Shown here: one piece after another, positions 21,535 to 33,305 of the stretch
Layout: every line of letters begins with the position of its first letter
Position numbering within the stretch: the first letter of the stretch is position 1
The notes under the pieces: model-generated
What the model saw: the letters and a program-made list of their open reading frames with translations, nothing else
Database searches by the model: none
What the model was told of the DNA's origin: nothing
Origin: Poa pratensis
Taxonomy: Eukaryota; Streptophyta; Magnoliopsida; Poales; Poaceae
DNA length: 64,000 bases
Direction of reading: 5' to 3'
Assembly: GCA_947311845.1 (NCBI GenBank)
Contig: CAMZMU010000041.1
Location: 119,250,100-119,314,099, forward strand
Program-made: the position numbers and the translations under genes

Positions 21535-24048
21535 AATGTGAGCTGAACATCCATAAATGGTGACTGGCCATCAAAGCTATACTTCTAGTTTGGACGCCAC
21601 ATGCCACCCCAACCACACCGAATGACAACCACAATATAATCCAAATCGTGTTAAGGAAAAGGAGAGAGTGGAAGGCAATATCGCCATCAGATTCTGGTGG
21701 GGGCCGGCGAGGGCAAAACAGCAAAGCAGCCTTCAAATCGAAAAGGAAAAGGGTATAAAAAAGGGTATAGTGGCAGTACTCTGTCTATGGCTAGGTTTAG
21801 CATTATTTGCAAGAGACCAGGGTCAAGATTCTCATGCAGATCATGTCCCGTAGTGGGTTGTTGGTGGTGGTGGCGCTGCATTACCTCTTGCCCAGGGCAC
21901 CCCGGGAGATGGCTGCTCGATCGTCGTCATCCATGTCCTTGTGCCGTTTTCGTGCTATACTCGTGTCACTCTCGTCCCATGCCTCATGGATGGCCTGGGT
22001 GACGTTCTCTAGCCATGACCATTCACTAGATGGTGAAATATGTGGATAAATCTGTACTGTATTACTGCATTCTTATGATAAGAATGGAGGTCTGATTGAG
22101 CTTCTTTTTCTTCTTTCGTTATGTGTTTCCTTGTTCCTGTGAGAACGATTCATGATTGAACATCTAGAAGTACGTACTTTTCCCACATCAGAAAGAGGAG
22201 GAAGAAGGGAGCGATCACTATGCAAGTTTCCACTATTTTTTCTTCTCCACTAATCTTGGATTCGATTAGGTAATCTCTTACTATTAACAAATAAGTGGCC
22301 CATGTTCAACAATGGATGCATTGCTTTCGTTCTGCGACTTCCAAGCAAACGATAGAAATCCGGAGCTTAGCTGATTGCTTGATAGCTATATATGAAGAAA
22401 AGGTAGGTAGGGTTGCTTAGTTTATCCAAATTTCTTGTCCTAATTAAGCCCTTTAGGTTTATGACTGAACGGAAAGCAAACCAAGACTTGAACCGATCGA
22501 TGTTGGCGACTTGGTGTAACATGCATCTTTCACACGTGTTAGGGAGTTGGACCGGTCAAGAGCTAAAAGGTTCTCTATCTTTAAGCTCTAACATCATACT
22601 TAAAGGGCATGCTTCCTTAGATTATCGATAAATTTTGAACAGAACGTTCTTACACATTTATTTTCAGCTACTCTTGCAACTCTTGCAATATGAACACATC
22701 ATATTCTTGTAAATAGCTCGGTTGTCACATGGAAGGACAACATACTTTTGCAGCTCCGCCACTATATATGAAGTATGAACACATCATATCTTGCAAATAG
22801 CTCGGTTGTCACATGCAAGGACAACAAAGATTCTTCAATAACTAAGGCCAAACCTTTTCTCAAAGGAATAACAAGATCGAAGATCTCATCTTGCGAAAAA
22901 GCTAGAAAGAGAGTGTTGCTACAAAAAGTAACAAATTCACAAATAATGGCTGACAGGTAGGCGAGCACACGTTGTGCTGAGAGCCCGCCTAGCAGTGATT
23001 GTAATTACGCTTTATCTAACAGCTGACATGCACTCCAACTAATAATCATGAGACTAAAAAAAGGAATAATAGGAGTTAACATGATTATTTAGTTTTTTTT
23101 GAAATATATTAAGCATCCATTTAACCTAAGCCAACTACATAAAATGAAAAATATTTTCGCTAAGCAAAAGACAGCCTCTGGCATCTGAATGGCTTAGCCT
23201 TTGCTTTCCCTCTTCTTTATATAAAACAATACTATATCTTTTTAAATTTGCCAAACTACCCTACCACCTCCTAAAAAGCATACACGACCACATAATTTGT
23301 GGGACTCCATGCCCTCCTTTTGAAGAGGTCCATATTGGCATCATTACAAAGCTTCAAAATGCAAAGGATATATTTGATTGTACCACAAAGTAACTGAATA
23401 TTGTTTTGTGTTTTTGAGACATTCCTATTGCTACATGTTTTTCTATGTTATCTTCATTGTCTTGTCTGTAAGAACTTTTAGCGGTTGTAAAAAGCGTTGC
23501 AAAAAGTTGTAACATGGAGAATTTGACAATGGCATGAAAAACAAAGTATTTAGGAATTGATGAATGAACTCACATCAGTCCCAATGAAAGATAAGAGTAA
23601 CTTAATTAACCAACATGATGATGTATATGCCTCCAGCTAACATGGGACAAATATGAAGCGACACTACCCATTGTGTAACTAGCACATGATCATTGAAATA
23701 TTTAGTTAAAATGCAATAGGTTTAGAGAGACTTTCCACTTTTGTAATGTGGTAATTAACCAAAATTATCTAGTGCGAACCTAGCACCCTATTACAAATAC
23801 ATGGTGGTGCAAAGTGGATTCAAGTGGTTGGTCACCGTATCAGGTTGTCGTTTTCTAGCTTGATGTTACTTGGTCTAGACAAACTCGTAGAGAGGCTGTT
23901 ACGAAAGAGACATCCCATCGTGACATATGCATCAAGTTTCAACTTCAGATTCTTCTTCTACACTAGAAGGATACTATGTATCCAGAATATCGATAGTGAT
24001 ATAACTACTCCTAGTCATATATACGGCGGTTGTCGTAAGTGTAGAGGA
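21535..24048. other. Intergenic region with a short direct repeat
   Basis: No gene is supported. Two direct copies of a unit of about 53 bp containing AAATAGCTCGGTTGTCACAT lie at about 22,690-22,743 and 22,776-22,828. The rest is AT-rich with no clear structure. Confidence 0.5.
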
Positions 24049-24062
24049 ATAAGGCGTAGTCA

Positions 24063-25313
24063 GGGTCTCCTCTCTTTCTCCCCCGCGCGCCCGTCGCCCC
24101 TCTGCGGCGGCGGCGCGCCCGACCGCTCCCTCCCGCCTCTCACCCTCCCTCTCCTCTCTCCCCCGTCGCCGCCGCCGGCGAGGGCCGCCGGCGTTGCCCG
24201 GCTTGCGCGGCGGCGGCGGCTTCCTCTCCCCACGCTAGGTTAGATGGAGGCGAGGCTCTAGCTCCCTGGCGGCGGTGCTCTTCGGGCGGCGACGGTTCGG
24301 CTCCAGCCGGGTTGCGACGGACGGCGGCGACGTCCGCAGTGTAGCGGGGCGCACAGCGTGGTGGACGGCGGCGTACAGCGGGGCGTGGGCAGGGCCCTGT
24401 GGCCCAGATCGGAGCCCGAAGGGCCCCATCTGGGTCGGGAAGGGCCGGCCTTTCTTGCTGTGTGTGCTGCAGCCGGAGGTGAGGTAGCCAGTGTTGGGGG
24501 CAGCGACGACGGCGGCCGGCTTGTTGCAGCGTGGCTGCGGGCTTTACGGGCCCGATCTGGGCCCGTCGGACCCTATTAGGACTGGTGTGGCCCTGCGGGG
24601 GTTTACAGGCCCGCTGGGCCGGCCGGACCTGATGGGGACTGGTGTGATCTGCGGCCGCGTCCGGTCGACTACCGTCCTCGACGGTGGAGGTTGTTCTCTC
24701 CCGCGCGGCCGCGGTATGCTACCCTGGTACAAGCTACTCCTCACCTTCGTCGCGCAAGCCTCGTGACGATTGCGTCGGTGTGATGACGTCGGTGGCTTCG
24801 TAACCGTTTTGGCGCATGTTGGCGGGCGGCTTTCCTGGTGGTGTCGAGGCTCGTCCTCGCGGGGCTCCTGTACTACGGATCGTCCGGGGTTGTGGATGGG
24901 TTTTTCGGGAGAAATCCTTGTCGGTTCGTCCGACACCGACGCGGTGCCACCTTTGGGTGGCATCTTTCCTTCCTGAAGGGCGTTGTGGATACCCTTCATC
25001 CACTTCCCTTTGTGCCGGGGGAAACCCTAGGATCAGTGCGCTGATCCGGCAGCAGCGTGGCTTTCCTTCTTGAAGGTGCTGCTTGGCACTCGTCGATTCG
25101 GCGCTAGGAGCGTGGTGGTACTTCTTCGGAGAGGGCGCAACGGTTGCGGGTCATCGTCGTTTAGTCAATCCGCCTATGTCGCTTTTTTCTTTCTTCTTTT
25201 TCTTGCCTTTCTTTGGGTGTGTGTTGGCTGTCGCCCCAGCCGTGTCTCTCATTGGTTGTTGGTTGTATCGGTTGTTGCTATATTAATATAGCGGGGCTAC
25301 GGCCTATTTCGTC
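24063..25313 (+). mobile_element. Retroposed sequence, probably LINE-derived
   Basis: A 14-bp direct repeat, ATAAGGCGTAGTCA (24,049-24,062) and ATAAGACGTAGTCA (25,314-25,327), differs at one base and brackets a 1.25 kb block. The block starts with a CT-rich, GC-rich leader and ends in a T-rich tract followed by TGCTATATTAATATAGCGGGGC. Variable-length target duplications of this size are typical of target-primed retroposition, and there are no terminal inverted repeats. No reverse transcriptase frame was found, so this would be a deleted LINE or a non-autonomous derivative. Class assignment rests on the duplication and the tail, not on protein similarity. Confidence 0.55.
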
Positions 25314-25327
25314 ATAAGACGTAGTCA

Positions 25328-26666
25328 CCAAATCTTAGATTTGACAAAGATACTCGAGATTGAGCTTGCTGACTCATAGCCAAATCTACATTGTATTCGG
25401 TAACATTATCTTTCAAATATCCCACACAAACCAATTATTGAGCCATCAAGTGGCACTTATAAAACAAAGGAGTTCAAACATTTCTTGAATGTTTTATCTA
25501 GGAAAAGTATAATTTTGGATATATGTCACTATCAAGCATCAACCGTATATTAAGGACTTAAGAAGAGCACAATTGCAACAATAATTAATTTTGTATGTGG
25601 TACCGGCATAATGGCATGCAGTGCCATGTTGCTTAGTTTCTTTCACAAAACTATTGGAATATGCGGAAGCTGGAGGTGGTGTATATCACATTAATATAAT
25701 TTTCATAAGTACAATGTGACCACGGGGTTGGTGTTTTCGCTTGTGCATCCACAAAAGATATATACTCCCTCCGTTTTTTAATATAATATGTTTTTGGTGG
25801 TACACATGTTGTCTATATGCACATTAAAATGAGTGAATATGCACACAAAATTGTGTCTACATATATTTATGTGTATGTGCATGTGGACAAAAGCTAAAAC
25901 ATCTTATATTAAAAAACGGAGAGAGTAGTTATGATTTCTAACTAAGGAAAACACATGGGTGATCAATGAACTTTCTCAATATAAACATATGGGTGTTCAG
26001 TGACCAGCTCGCTCATCCCGACTCTTTTCCTCTTTCTATTTTTATCGGCATTTTGCAGTTGATTCCCTCAGCTTGACTGTACATGCGGCTGGGATGAAAT
26101 TCCTAGTTTACCCACCGTCGTGTTGAGGGAGTGAATGATGGCGTCTCGGGAGCCGTGAAGGTGTAAAAAGATGGAAAAGAGGGTGGTAAACAAAGAAGCA
26201 AAGCACAAGACAACACAAAGCGAGCCCTTCTCTCTCGTCTCGCGGACACACAGTAGAGAAGTGGGAAGCTGAACTGCAGACAGACAGAGAGGGAGAGGGA
26301 GAGCAAGCAGCTAGCGACAAAGGATCTCGTCGTCTTCCCGAGGCCGACTGCGGGCGCCTCCCGCTCGCGGACCCTCACAGCCGGGGCCCCCCGCACGATG
26401 GCTGCGCGTGCGCTGGCGGCGAGGAGGGGGAGGGGAGCAGGCTGCGTTCCGGCGGCGGTGAGGAGGGGCGGCGGTCTCCGCGCGAAGCAGGCCGGCCTGG
26501 CCAGCTGCCGCGGCGCCTAGACATCGCGGCGCGCCCCGCGACCCCGAGCTCGCCTCCCGCACTCGCTCACTCTTTCGACTCACTGGTGGTTCACTGTCGT
26601 TTCTTGCGCCGTCGGCGGCGGCGCCGCTCTCAAAAGCTAGGGTTTTTTTTTTTGTTCGTGGTGCGG
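25328..26666. other. Intergenic region and LHW-like gene promoter/5' UTR
   Basis: No gene is seen. It contains the Stowaway MITE at 25,765-25,925. From about 26,200 the sequence is purine-rich and then GC-rich and probably includes the 5' UTR of the LHW-like gene, with a poly-T run just before the ATG. Confidence 0.5.
25765..25925. mobile_element. Stowaway MITE upstream of the LHW-like gene
   Basis: CTCCCTCCGTTTTTTAATAT at the left pairs with the right end, whose reverse complement is CTCTCTCCGTTTTTTAATAT. TA lies on both sides (25,763-25,764 and 25,926-25,927). It is 161 bp long, the same length as the MITE in DGD1 intron 4, with a similar interior (ACATGTTGTCTATATGCACA), so the two belong to one family. 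Confidence 0.9.
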
Positions 26667-29600
26667 ATGGCGGTTGGGGAGGCGCTGCGGCGGCTCTGCG
26701 AGGAGATCGGCTGGTCCTACGCCGTCTTCTGGAAAGCCATCGGCGCCGCCGACCCCGTGTAAGCTCCCCTGCTTCCATCTCCAACAGCTTTTTTGTGCTG
26801 CATCTTCTGTAAGTTTGGATTGGTATGTCTCCGGATTTTGTAATGCTAGTTCGAGAGTATGAAAGATTCAAGTAGCTGTGCTCCTCATTTTGTTAACAAT
26901 GGTGTCTTTGAGCTGGGAACAGAGGGGATTAGCACTTACATTGAGAGTGTGTACATGTCTTGCAATTTACGTTCTTGTGTTCTGAACTTGGTCCCTGTCA
27001 TTACTGTTTTTCTTACCTGCATTTTTTCCCCTTGGATATTGTTCAGGCATTTGGTGTGGGAGGATGGCTACTGCGGCCACACCCCATGCCTCTCCGGATC
27101 TGAGGCTTCTCAAGCTTCGGCCACTGAGCTCGGGTGTGATGCTGCTGTTGACACCATTTGCTCGCTCGTTAGGAAGGTCATGGCCTGGCAGGTTCATATT
27201 GTGGGAGAAGGGTAAGCAAAAGCATAGCACTTTCTTCCCCCCTTCACTGTTTTTCCATCGTGTGGTCAGATGCAGTTTCATGGTTCCTTCACCATTGCAT
27301 TTGGCTGCCGCAAATGAGACAAATGCATTGTTCCTGGTTAGTTGCTCTTTCGATTAATGGGGATGTGCTTGTGGATTTTCAGGACCGTGGGCCGTGCTGC
27401 GTTCACCGGCAATCATCAATGGATCGTCCATCGTACCGCGGATGATCACGGGCTTTCATCCGAGGTAGTACTTGCTTCCTTGTGAAATGGTACAAGTGCT
27501 AACAGATTTCAGGTTTCACTGGTTCAGTTTTGCTGGGACATCATTTAAAGCATCAAGTCAGGGAATTTATATTCTTGCAATAAGTCTTGTGGGGGGACCT
27601 TCTGCTTGAACTTTCGGCATTCAGTGGCCTGCAAAATAATTGGCACTGGAATTTGGTTGTTGTAAATGAGCATTTACATGGGTCGATTATATGCAAAAAC
27701 ATAATACATGTGAATATATTTTTATTTGTCTTGACTACACCATAATGCTAGTACTTTGTTATACTTGAATTTTTTCTGTTTTGCTTCTTTTACTCCATTT
27801 CGGAGATCTTACGCTGGTCTCACCATGATAGGTTGCTTCTGAGATGCATTGTCAGTTCAGAGCTGGCATTGAGGTGAGTAGGGTTGAACATTGTGAATGG
27901 TAAACTATGTTTAGTGCCGTGCTTTTGGAACTCAATAAAGTTTCTTGTTCTGCAGACTATTGCGATTATTCCTGTGCTGCCACGCGGCGTGCTACAGCTG
28001 GGCTCTACTGGTGTGGTATGATATCCATACTTTACTTTAGATGCATGCTAGAAAGCGTAGATAGATCTTGTTCCCCCTATGTAATAGGGCAAATGCCCCA
28101 TTGTGTGAAGTTTGTAACTGTTTCACCATTGTATTAGATGTGAGGTAGCATTAGTATGTCAAGCTGTCGACTGTGGTCCAATATGTCATATCGAGATTCC
28201 TTTTGAACCATCACGTCATGCAAAAAATGTACTCCTGTGCTGGATGGTATGGGAGTTTTAAAGAACAATGATGCATGGAGAAATGATTACATTCCACCTG
28301 GGAAGTTCAAAATTCTGGATATAAAATGTGAAGACCTATTCTTTGTGCTACTTTTAGTTCCGAAGTTGTGAATACTAACTCATGGCAGCTTTTGATATAT
28401 GCTGCTAGAGCGTGGCAAGAACATACCTCTATGTTCTGCAGTGCTATAACACACATTTCTGTGTTGCAAAGGAATATCTAGAAATGTTGGCATCTTTTCC
28501 AATATCGTACACGTCTTCTATCGTGTAGAGAAGTTTTAGAAAATAGTAGAAGCAAAAAATCTTGAAAAGTCAAATGGTTTTATTTCAGGTTTCATGATTA
28601 TCAGTTCATCACTGTGGCTTGATAGAACTTCTATTCTCCATATCTTTGAGTTAATAACCTATTATTTTTGCATTCTGGCAGGTTACAGAGAACACTAGTT
28701 TTGTGATGCATGCGAAGAAATTGTGCTCGCAGCTGAACCAGCGGTCAAGTATGGCTGTATCTGCTTCAGTAAAAAGTACTTTGAGTCAGTCGCGCCCTCT
28801 ACATGGTACCTCAAACATCCACACCGCAGACAATTCCTCAATGGTTTTCAGTCAATTCCCAGTGACACGTGAACAATACAGACATGCTGATATTGCAATA
28901 GCGTCAAGTAGCAGTTCACCAAATGCATCTTGGTTTGAGGGTGCACAACAGAATGGTCGAACTCTTAGAGAGCATATTGTCTGTACTAAACCCAACGGTA
29001 TGTCTGTACAACAAGTGTCTTATTGTGACAGTCGAGTTGGAAGTAATACACAGAGTGCTGCAATAAGCACCGGTTTGATCTCATCGAACTTGGCATCAGT
29101 GAAACAACAGCAAGTGTCGATGAACAACTTTGGGCAGTTAGAATTTGGTAGCGGTACAGATTTGGCGAGAAATGCCCTGCTAAAGTCGCTTGCTTACCGA
29201 AACCCTTTTATACATGAAACTGCCAATGTAAATCTGTCACATGGAAGAGTTGACTTATCCCATGGGACTACTGGCCATGGAAGTTATGATTTCCTCCCTG
29301 GAGGTGCCAGAGTTGTGAGTGCTAACTTATGTACCAGTGCATCAAGTCAAGTATCAGAACAAGGAAGCCATTCCACTTCAGGGATGTTACTGCAGAAACA
29401 GCCTCCAGTTTCTTGTATGGTTCCCCAATCTTCCGAATTCACCATGAAAATGGTGAGCCAAGAAAGAAGTTCATTTGAAGCCCATCCACCTGTTTCTTCT
29501 GAAGTTGATGTTCAGGTTTCTAATGGCTTGAATAGCATTTCCCAAGAGAATCTATTGAGTAGGTCAGGTCATATGCACCAACGTCAAAATGTCAGTAGAG

Positions 29601-31418
29601 CAAATGATCCACATCTTGCTGTGAGCACACAAGGTCTGAAGAATGTGGACAGTTGCACTCTGCCAGGTATGCCCAGTGAGACAGCTCACTCATTGCTTTT
29701 GCAGCCAATGTGGGATAATGACTTGTTTGATATACTTGGTCCTGAATTTCATCAGTTGTGCCACAGTGTGGATGGTAATTTGGTCCCCTGGTGTGACGCA
29801 AAATCTCAGAGTTCAGATAGAGATGCACCTGAACCCTCGATTTGTCCTGATTCTTCTCCACTCTTCAGTTCACTAGACAATGACATTCCTTATTCTGGGA
29901 TCTTCTCACTAACTGATACTGATCAATTATTGGATGCTGTCATCTCAAATGTCAACCCGGTTGGTAAGCAGAGTTCTGATGATAATGCTTCTTGCAAGAC
30001 TACATTGACTGACATTCCAAGCACTTCTCATTTTGGTTCGAAAGAACTAAATCAATGTGACTCCTCTGGCATTCCTCCAATGGTAATTAAGAATGAGTCC
30101 ACCCAGATTGTTAAACAACCATATTACTTTGATAAGACTGAGGATGGTTGCCTTTCACAAAATAATGGAACACAGAAATCCCAGATACGTCTTTGGATTG
30201 AGAATGGTCAGAACATGAAATGTGAAAGTGCATCTGCTTCTAATAGCAAAGGTCTCGATGCACCAAGCAAGGCAAATCGAAAGAGATCTCGACCTGGAGA
30301 GAGTTCTAAGTCACGACCAAAGGATCGGCAGCTGATACAGGACCGTATAAAGGAGCTCCGAGAAATGGTGCCTAATGGGGCTAAGGTATCCTCCTGTAGT
30401 CTCGCTGATTTTAAATATCTATTATGACAACTTGTACTTTGAGTTGCACATGTGAACTCCAGAGCAGCTGCAGTGTTGTGATATCAATTGTTATCTCATT
30501 TGTGTCAGCAGTGTAGCATTGATGCTTTGTTGGAGAAGACAGTTAAGCATATGCTCTTCTTGCAAAGCATGACAAAGCATGCAGACAAGCTCAAGGATTC
30601 TACCGAATCTAAGGTATTCACATGCCTATTAGTTTTATTGTTGGGTTATAAGCTAGTTTGTGGTTGGGCTGCACAATTTGTAACTCTCGCTAGTTCGAAA
30701 GATGTCCTTACATTGTCAAGTATTCACACAGATACTTGGCAGTGAGAACGGTCCTGTATGGAAAGACTACTTTGAAGGTGGTGCAACCTGGGCCTTTGAT
30801 GTTGGCTCTCAGTCTATGACATGTCCAATCATCGTTGAGGATCTTGACAGACCTCGTCAGATGCTTGTGGAGGTAATCGTTAGACACTGTTGTCGCTTGT
30901 TTTTTGTAATCTCATGCTTGCCAACCATTGCATGTAATTGTGGTTCCGATGTGTTGACATGTTTTTCTGCAGATGATTTGTGAGGATAGAGGCATCTTCT
31001 TGGAGATAGCTGATTTTATCAAAGGGCTTGGATTGACCATCCTGAGAGGTGTAATGGAAGCACGGAAAAGTAAAATCTGGGCACGCTTTACTGTCGAGGT
31101 AATATAGCTATATGTAGAAGAGGTCATCACATCAATATAGCTGGAATGCCAGTGCTGATGCTTTGACGATGCCTGTTGCATGTATTTCTATCGCTTTACA
31201 TTTCTGCCTATGATTTAGCTTGGTGGTTGACTGGGCATGTTCAACTGTTCATACAGGCAAACAGGGACGTAACCAGAATGGAAATCTTTCTCTCTCTTGT
31301 ACGCTTATTGGAACCCAATTGTGATGGCAGCGGAGCAGCAGAGAACTCCAACAACGTAAAGATGCCTCTTGGCTTGGTTCGCCAACCAGTCATCCCGGCA
31401 ACAGGTCGTATCCAGTGA
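26667..31418 (+). CDS. LONESOME HIGHWAY (LHW)-like bHLH transcription factor
   Basis: LHW-type proteins are atypical bHLH factors; in Arabidopsis LHW dimerises with TMO5-class bHLHs to drive vascular cell divisions. Ten exons join in phase to 891 codons: 26,667-26,758, 27,047-27,211, 27,383-27,464, 27,832-27,873, 27,956-28,015, 28,682-30,385, 30,512-30,613, 30,732-30,872, 30,973-31,098 and 31,257-31,418. The N-terminal bHLH-MYC_N-type domain (about residues 1-165) starts MAVGEALRRLCEEIGWSYAV and includes VWEDGYC and AGIETIAIIPVLPRGVLQLG. A long low-complexity middle lies in exon 6. The helix-loop-helix region is at about residues 690-745 (RPKDRQLIQDRIKELREMVP, then CSIDALLEKTVKHMLFLQSM). A conserved C-terminal domain follows (MLVEMICEDRGIFLEIADFI). 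The ATG is the first in frame with the domain. No disruption is seen. Which paralogue of this family it is cannot be settled. Confidence 0.9.
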
Positions 31419-33305
31419 GGAGCAGAGAGAACCCTCAAGTCAAATCAACTTTCAAGTGCTAAGAGCAGCAGGCAGCGCGGCTCTGGAGTCGAACACTTTG
31501 AATTCTGCATCTGCGCAATTTTGCCATGACTAGCATTGCCAGTGCGCTGCTTGCTCTCCAGTGACAAGTTGCTGAGCGAAAATGCGCATCTTTATCTCCA
31601 GTCGCAGAAAGTCTTTACACAAGATGCATCGAAGATGAGGCGCTGATTCAGCAAAATGATCATTAGGCAGTGTTATTGCTTGTACAATCTTAGTTTTGTT
31701 CGGTACTTTTGTTTTGCCGTATATTAGTGGATCTTTTGATGGATGAAAATTCTTGAGTTGATTCGTGTAGCGTTGATAATGGAGAAGCGATTTGTAAGTC
31801 TCTTAGAACTAGAAGCTGAACTGTTAGCATGTGATTCAGTGATTCCTTACAGTGACCTATGAGAAGCTACATTTTACTGTGTCAGCAGACTCTGCGCCAT
31901 TTCTTCCATCAGGTTTCTGTTACACTTGTTGTTTGTCGCGTATCAACTTGAGGTTAAGCTGCTGTGCAGCAATTTTCACATGATCTCTCTTTGTATACTG
32001 GAAGACCAGATACTTAATATATCCTAAACACCCTGACTTTATGTGCAACCTGTGCACCAAATGTCGAAAATCCATTAAAAAAGGGACCAGCAGGGAGAGA
32101 CCCTGTGACATTGTATGGCGAGGGAACGCGGAATGTTGAAAACCCATGCTATATGTTCTAAAAGGTTCTACAAGTAACCGCACAAAATTTCAATTGCAAG
32201 CTCAACTAAAAAGGGAAATGAAAAGAAGAAATTTGGATGATGTACTTTAACGGGCCCAATTCATACCTCAATTTGAATCAACTATTGTGCATAGCATGAT
32301 ACTGTATCCTTCCGGAAAATGCATGATGTAGCATGATACTCTATCCTTGCCGAAAATGCATGATGTATAAATTTTGTCAAAAGTCAATGCATTCTAAGTT
32401 TAACAAGTATATATACAAAAATACGAAGATCTACAATACCAAATCAATATCAGTAGATCCACCATAAGATATATTTGCATTCTAATATTTATTCAATATT
32501 GTAATTGTTGATATTCCCTTTGCTGTATTTGATCGAACTCAGTAAGGTTTGACTCTTAATTAAATTTACAAGTCATGGATTTCGGGATGAAGGGGGTACG
32601 TCGTTTTTGCTTATCGAGCTATGAGTTACATATACATTATTTAATGACATGATACATATACATTGTGTCAACATATTTTCATTGTTTTTTAGTTGGTTAA
32701 CTTTTATCATCGGTTTCGATTCCCCTCTATGTTATGCCTGTTTGGAGTAGAGTTTTTGCCGCTTTTTCCTGCCAGAAATGAACTTTGTTTCTATAGAATT
32801 CTTGAGCTCAATACCCAAACCGTAGATGCCATGACTAAAAAAGGGAAGAAAACACAAGGCCATGTACAACAATGAGTTGCTAAAGGTAAGAAGATATGCC
32901 ATCTCATCTATTCCCTCATGGAAACAAATAGGGATGAAAAGTGCAATAACTACTCTATTACATTACAATATCCAAAAAAACAATACTCAAATCTCCAATT
33001 AAGCAACTATATACCGCATACAATTCCAATATCCCAATCCCCAATTTTCCATATATATACCCCTTCACGTATTGTATACCCCCATCCCCCCTAAAATCTT
33101 GTAGCTGAAATGTATAGGTTTAAACTACCTTAACTAACCTATAACTACATACAGTGTCCCATGTTTACATAATTACACCCCAAAGACCTCTAGAGGTTTA
33201 AGATTAATGGCAGCCTATGTCTAGGCTTTAACCTTTTTATTTCTATACAAGCCCTAAATTATCGATTTTTTTTTGGATTTTCAGTAATTAATTGCGCTAT
33301 GTATA
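31419..33305. other. Intergenic region between the LHW-like and BEL1-like genes
   Basis: This holds the LHW-like 3' UTR and, at the right, the 3' region of the minus-strand BEL1-like gene. A perfectly adjacent tandem repeat with a 37-bp period (TAGCATGATACT...GCATGATG) lies at 32,292-32,365. No other gene or element is supported. Confidence 0.5.
32292..32365. repeat. 37-bp tandem repeat, two copies
   Basis: Two copies of TAGCATGATACT(G/C)TATCCTT followed by (C/G)CGGAAAATGCATGATG-like sequence lie head to tail at 32,292-32,328 and 32,329-32,365, differing at a few positions. Confidence 0.85.

Noticed and set aside
32850..33060. Possible MITE end (GGCCATGTACAACAATGAG)
   Set aside because: It resembles a known style of transposon end, but no matching inverted end or target duplication was found nearby.
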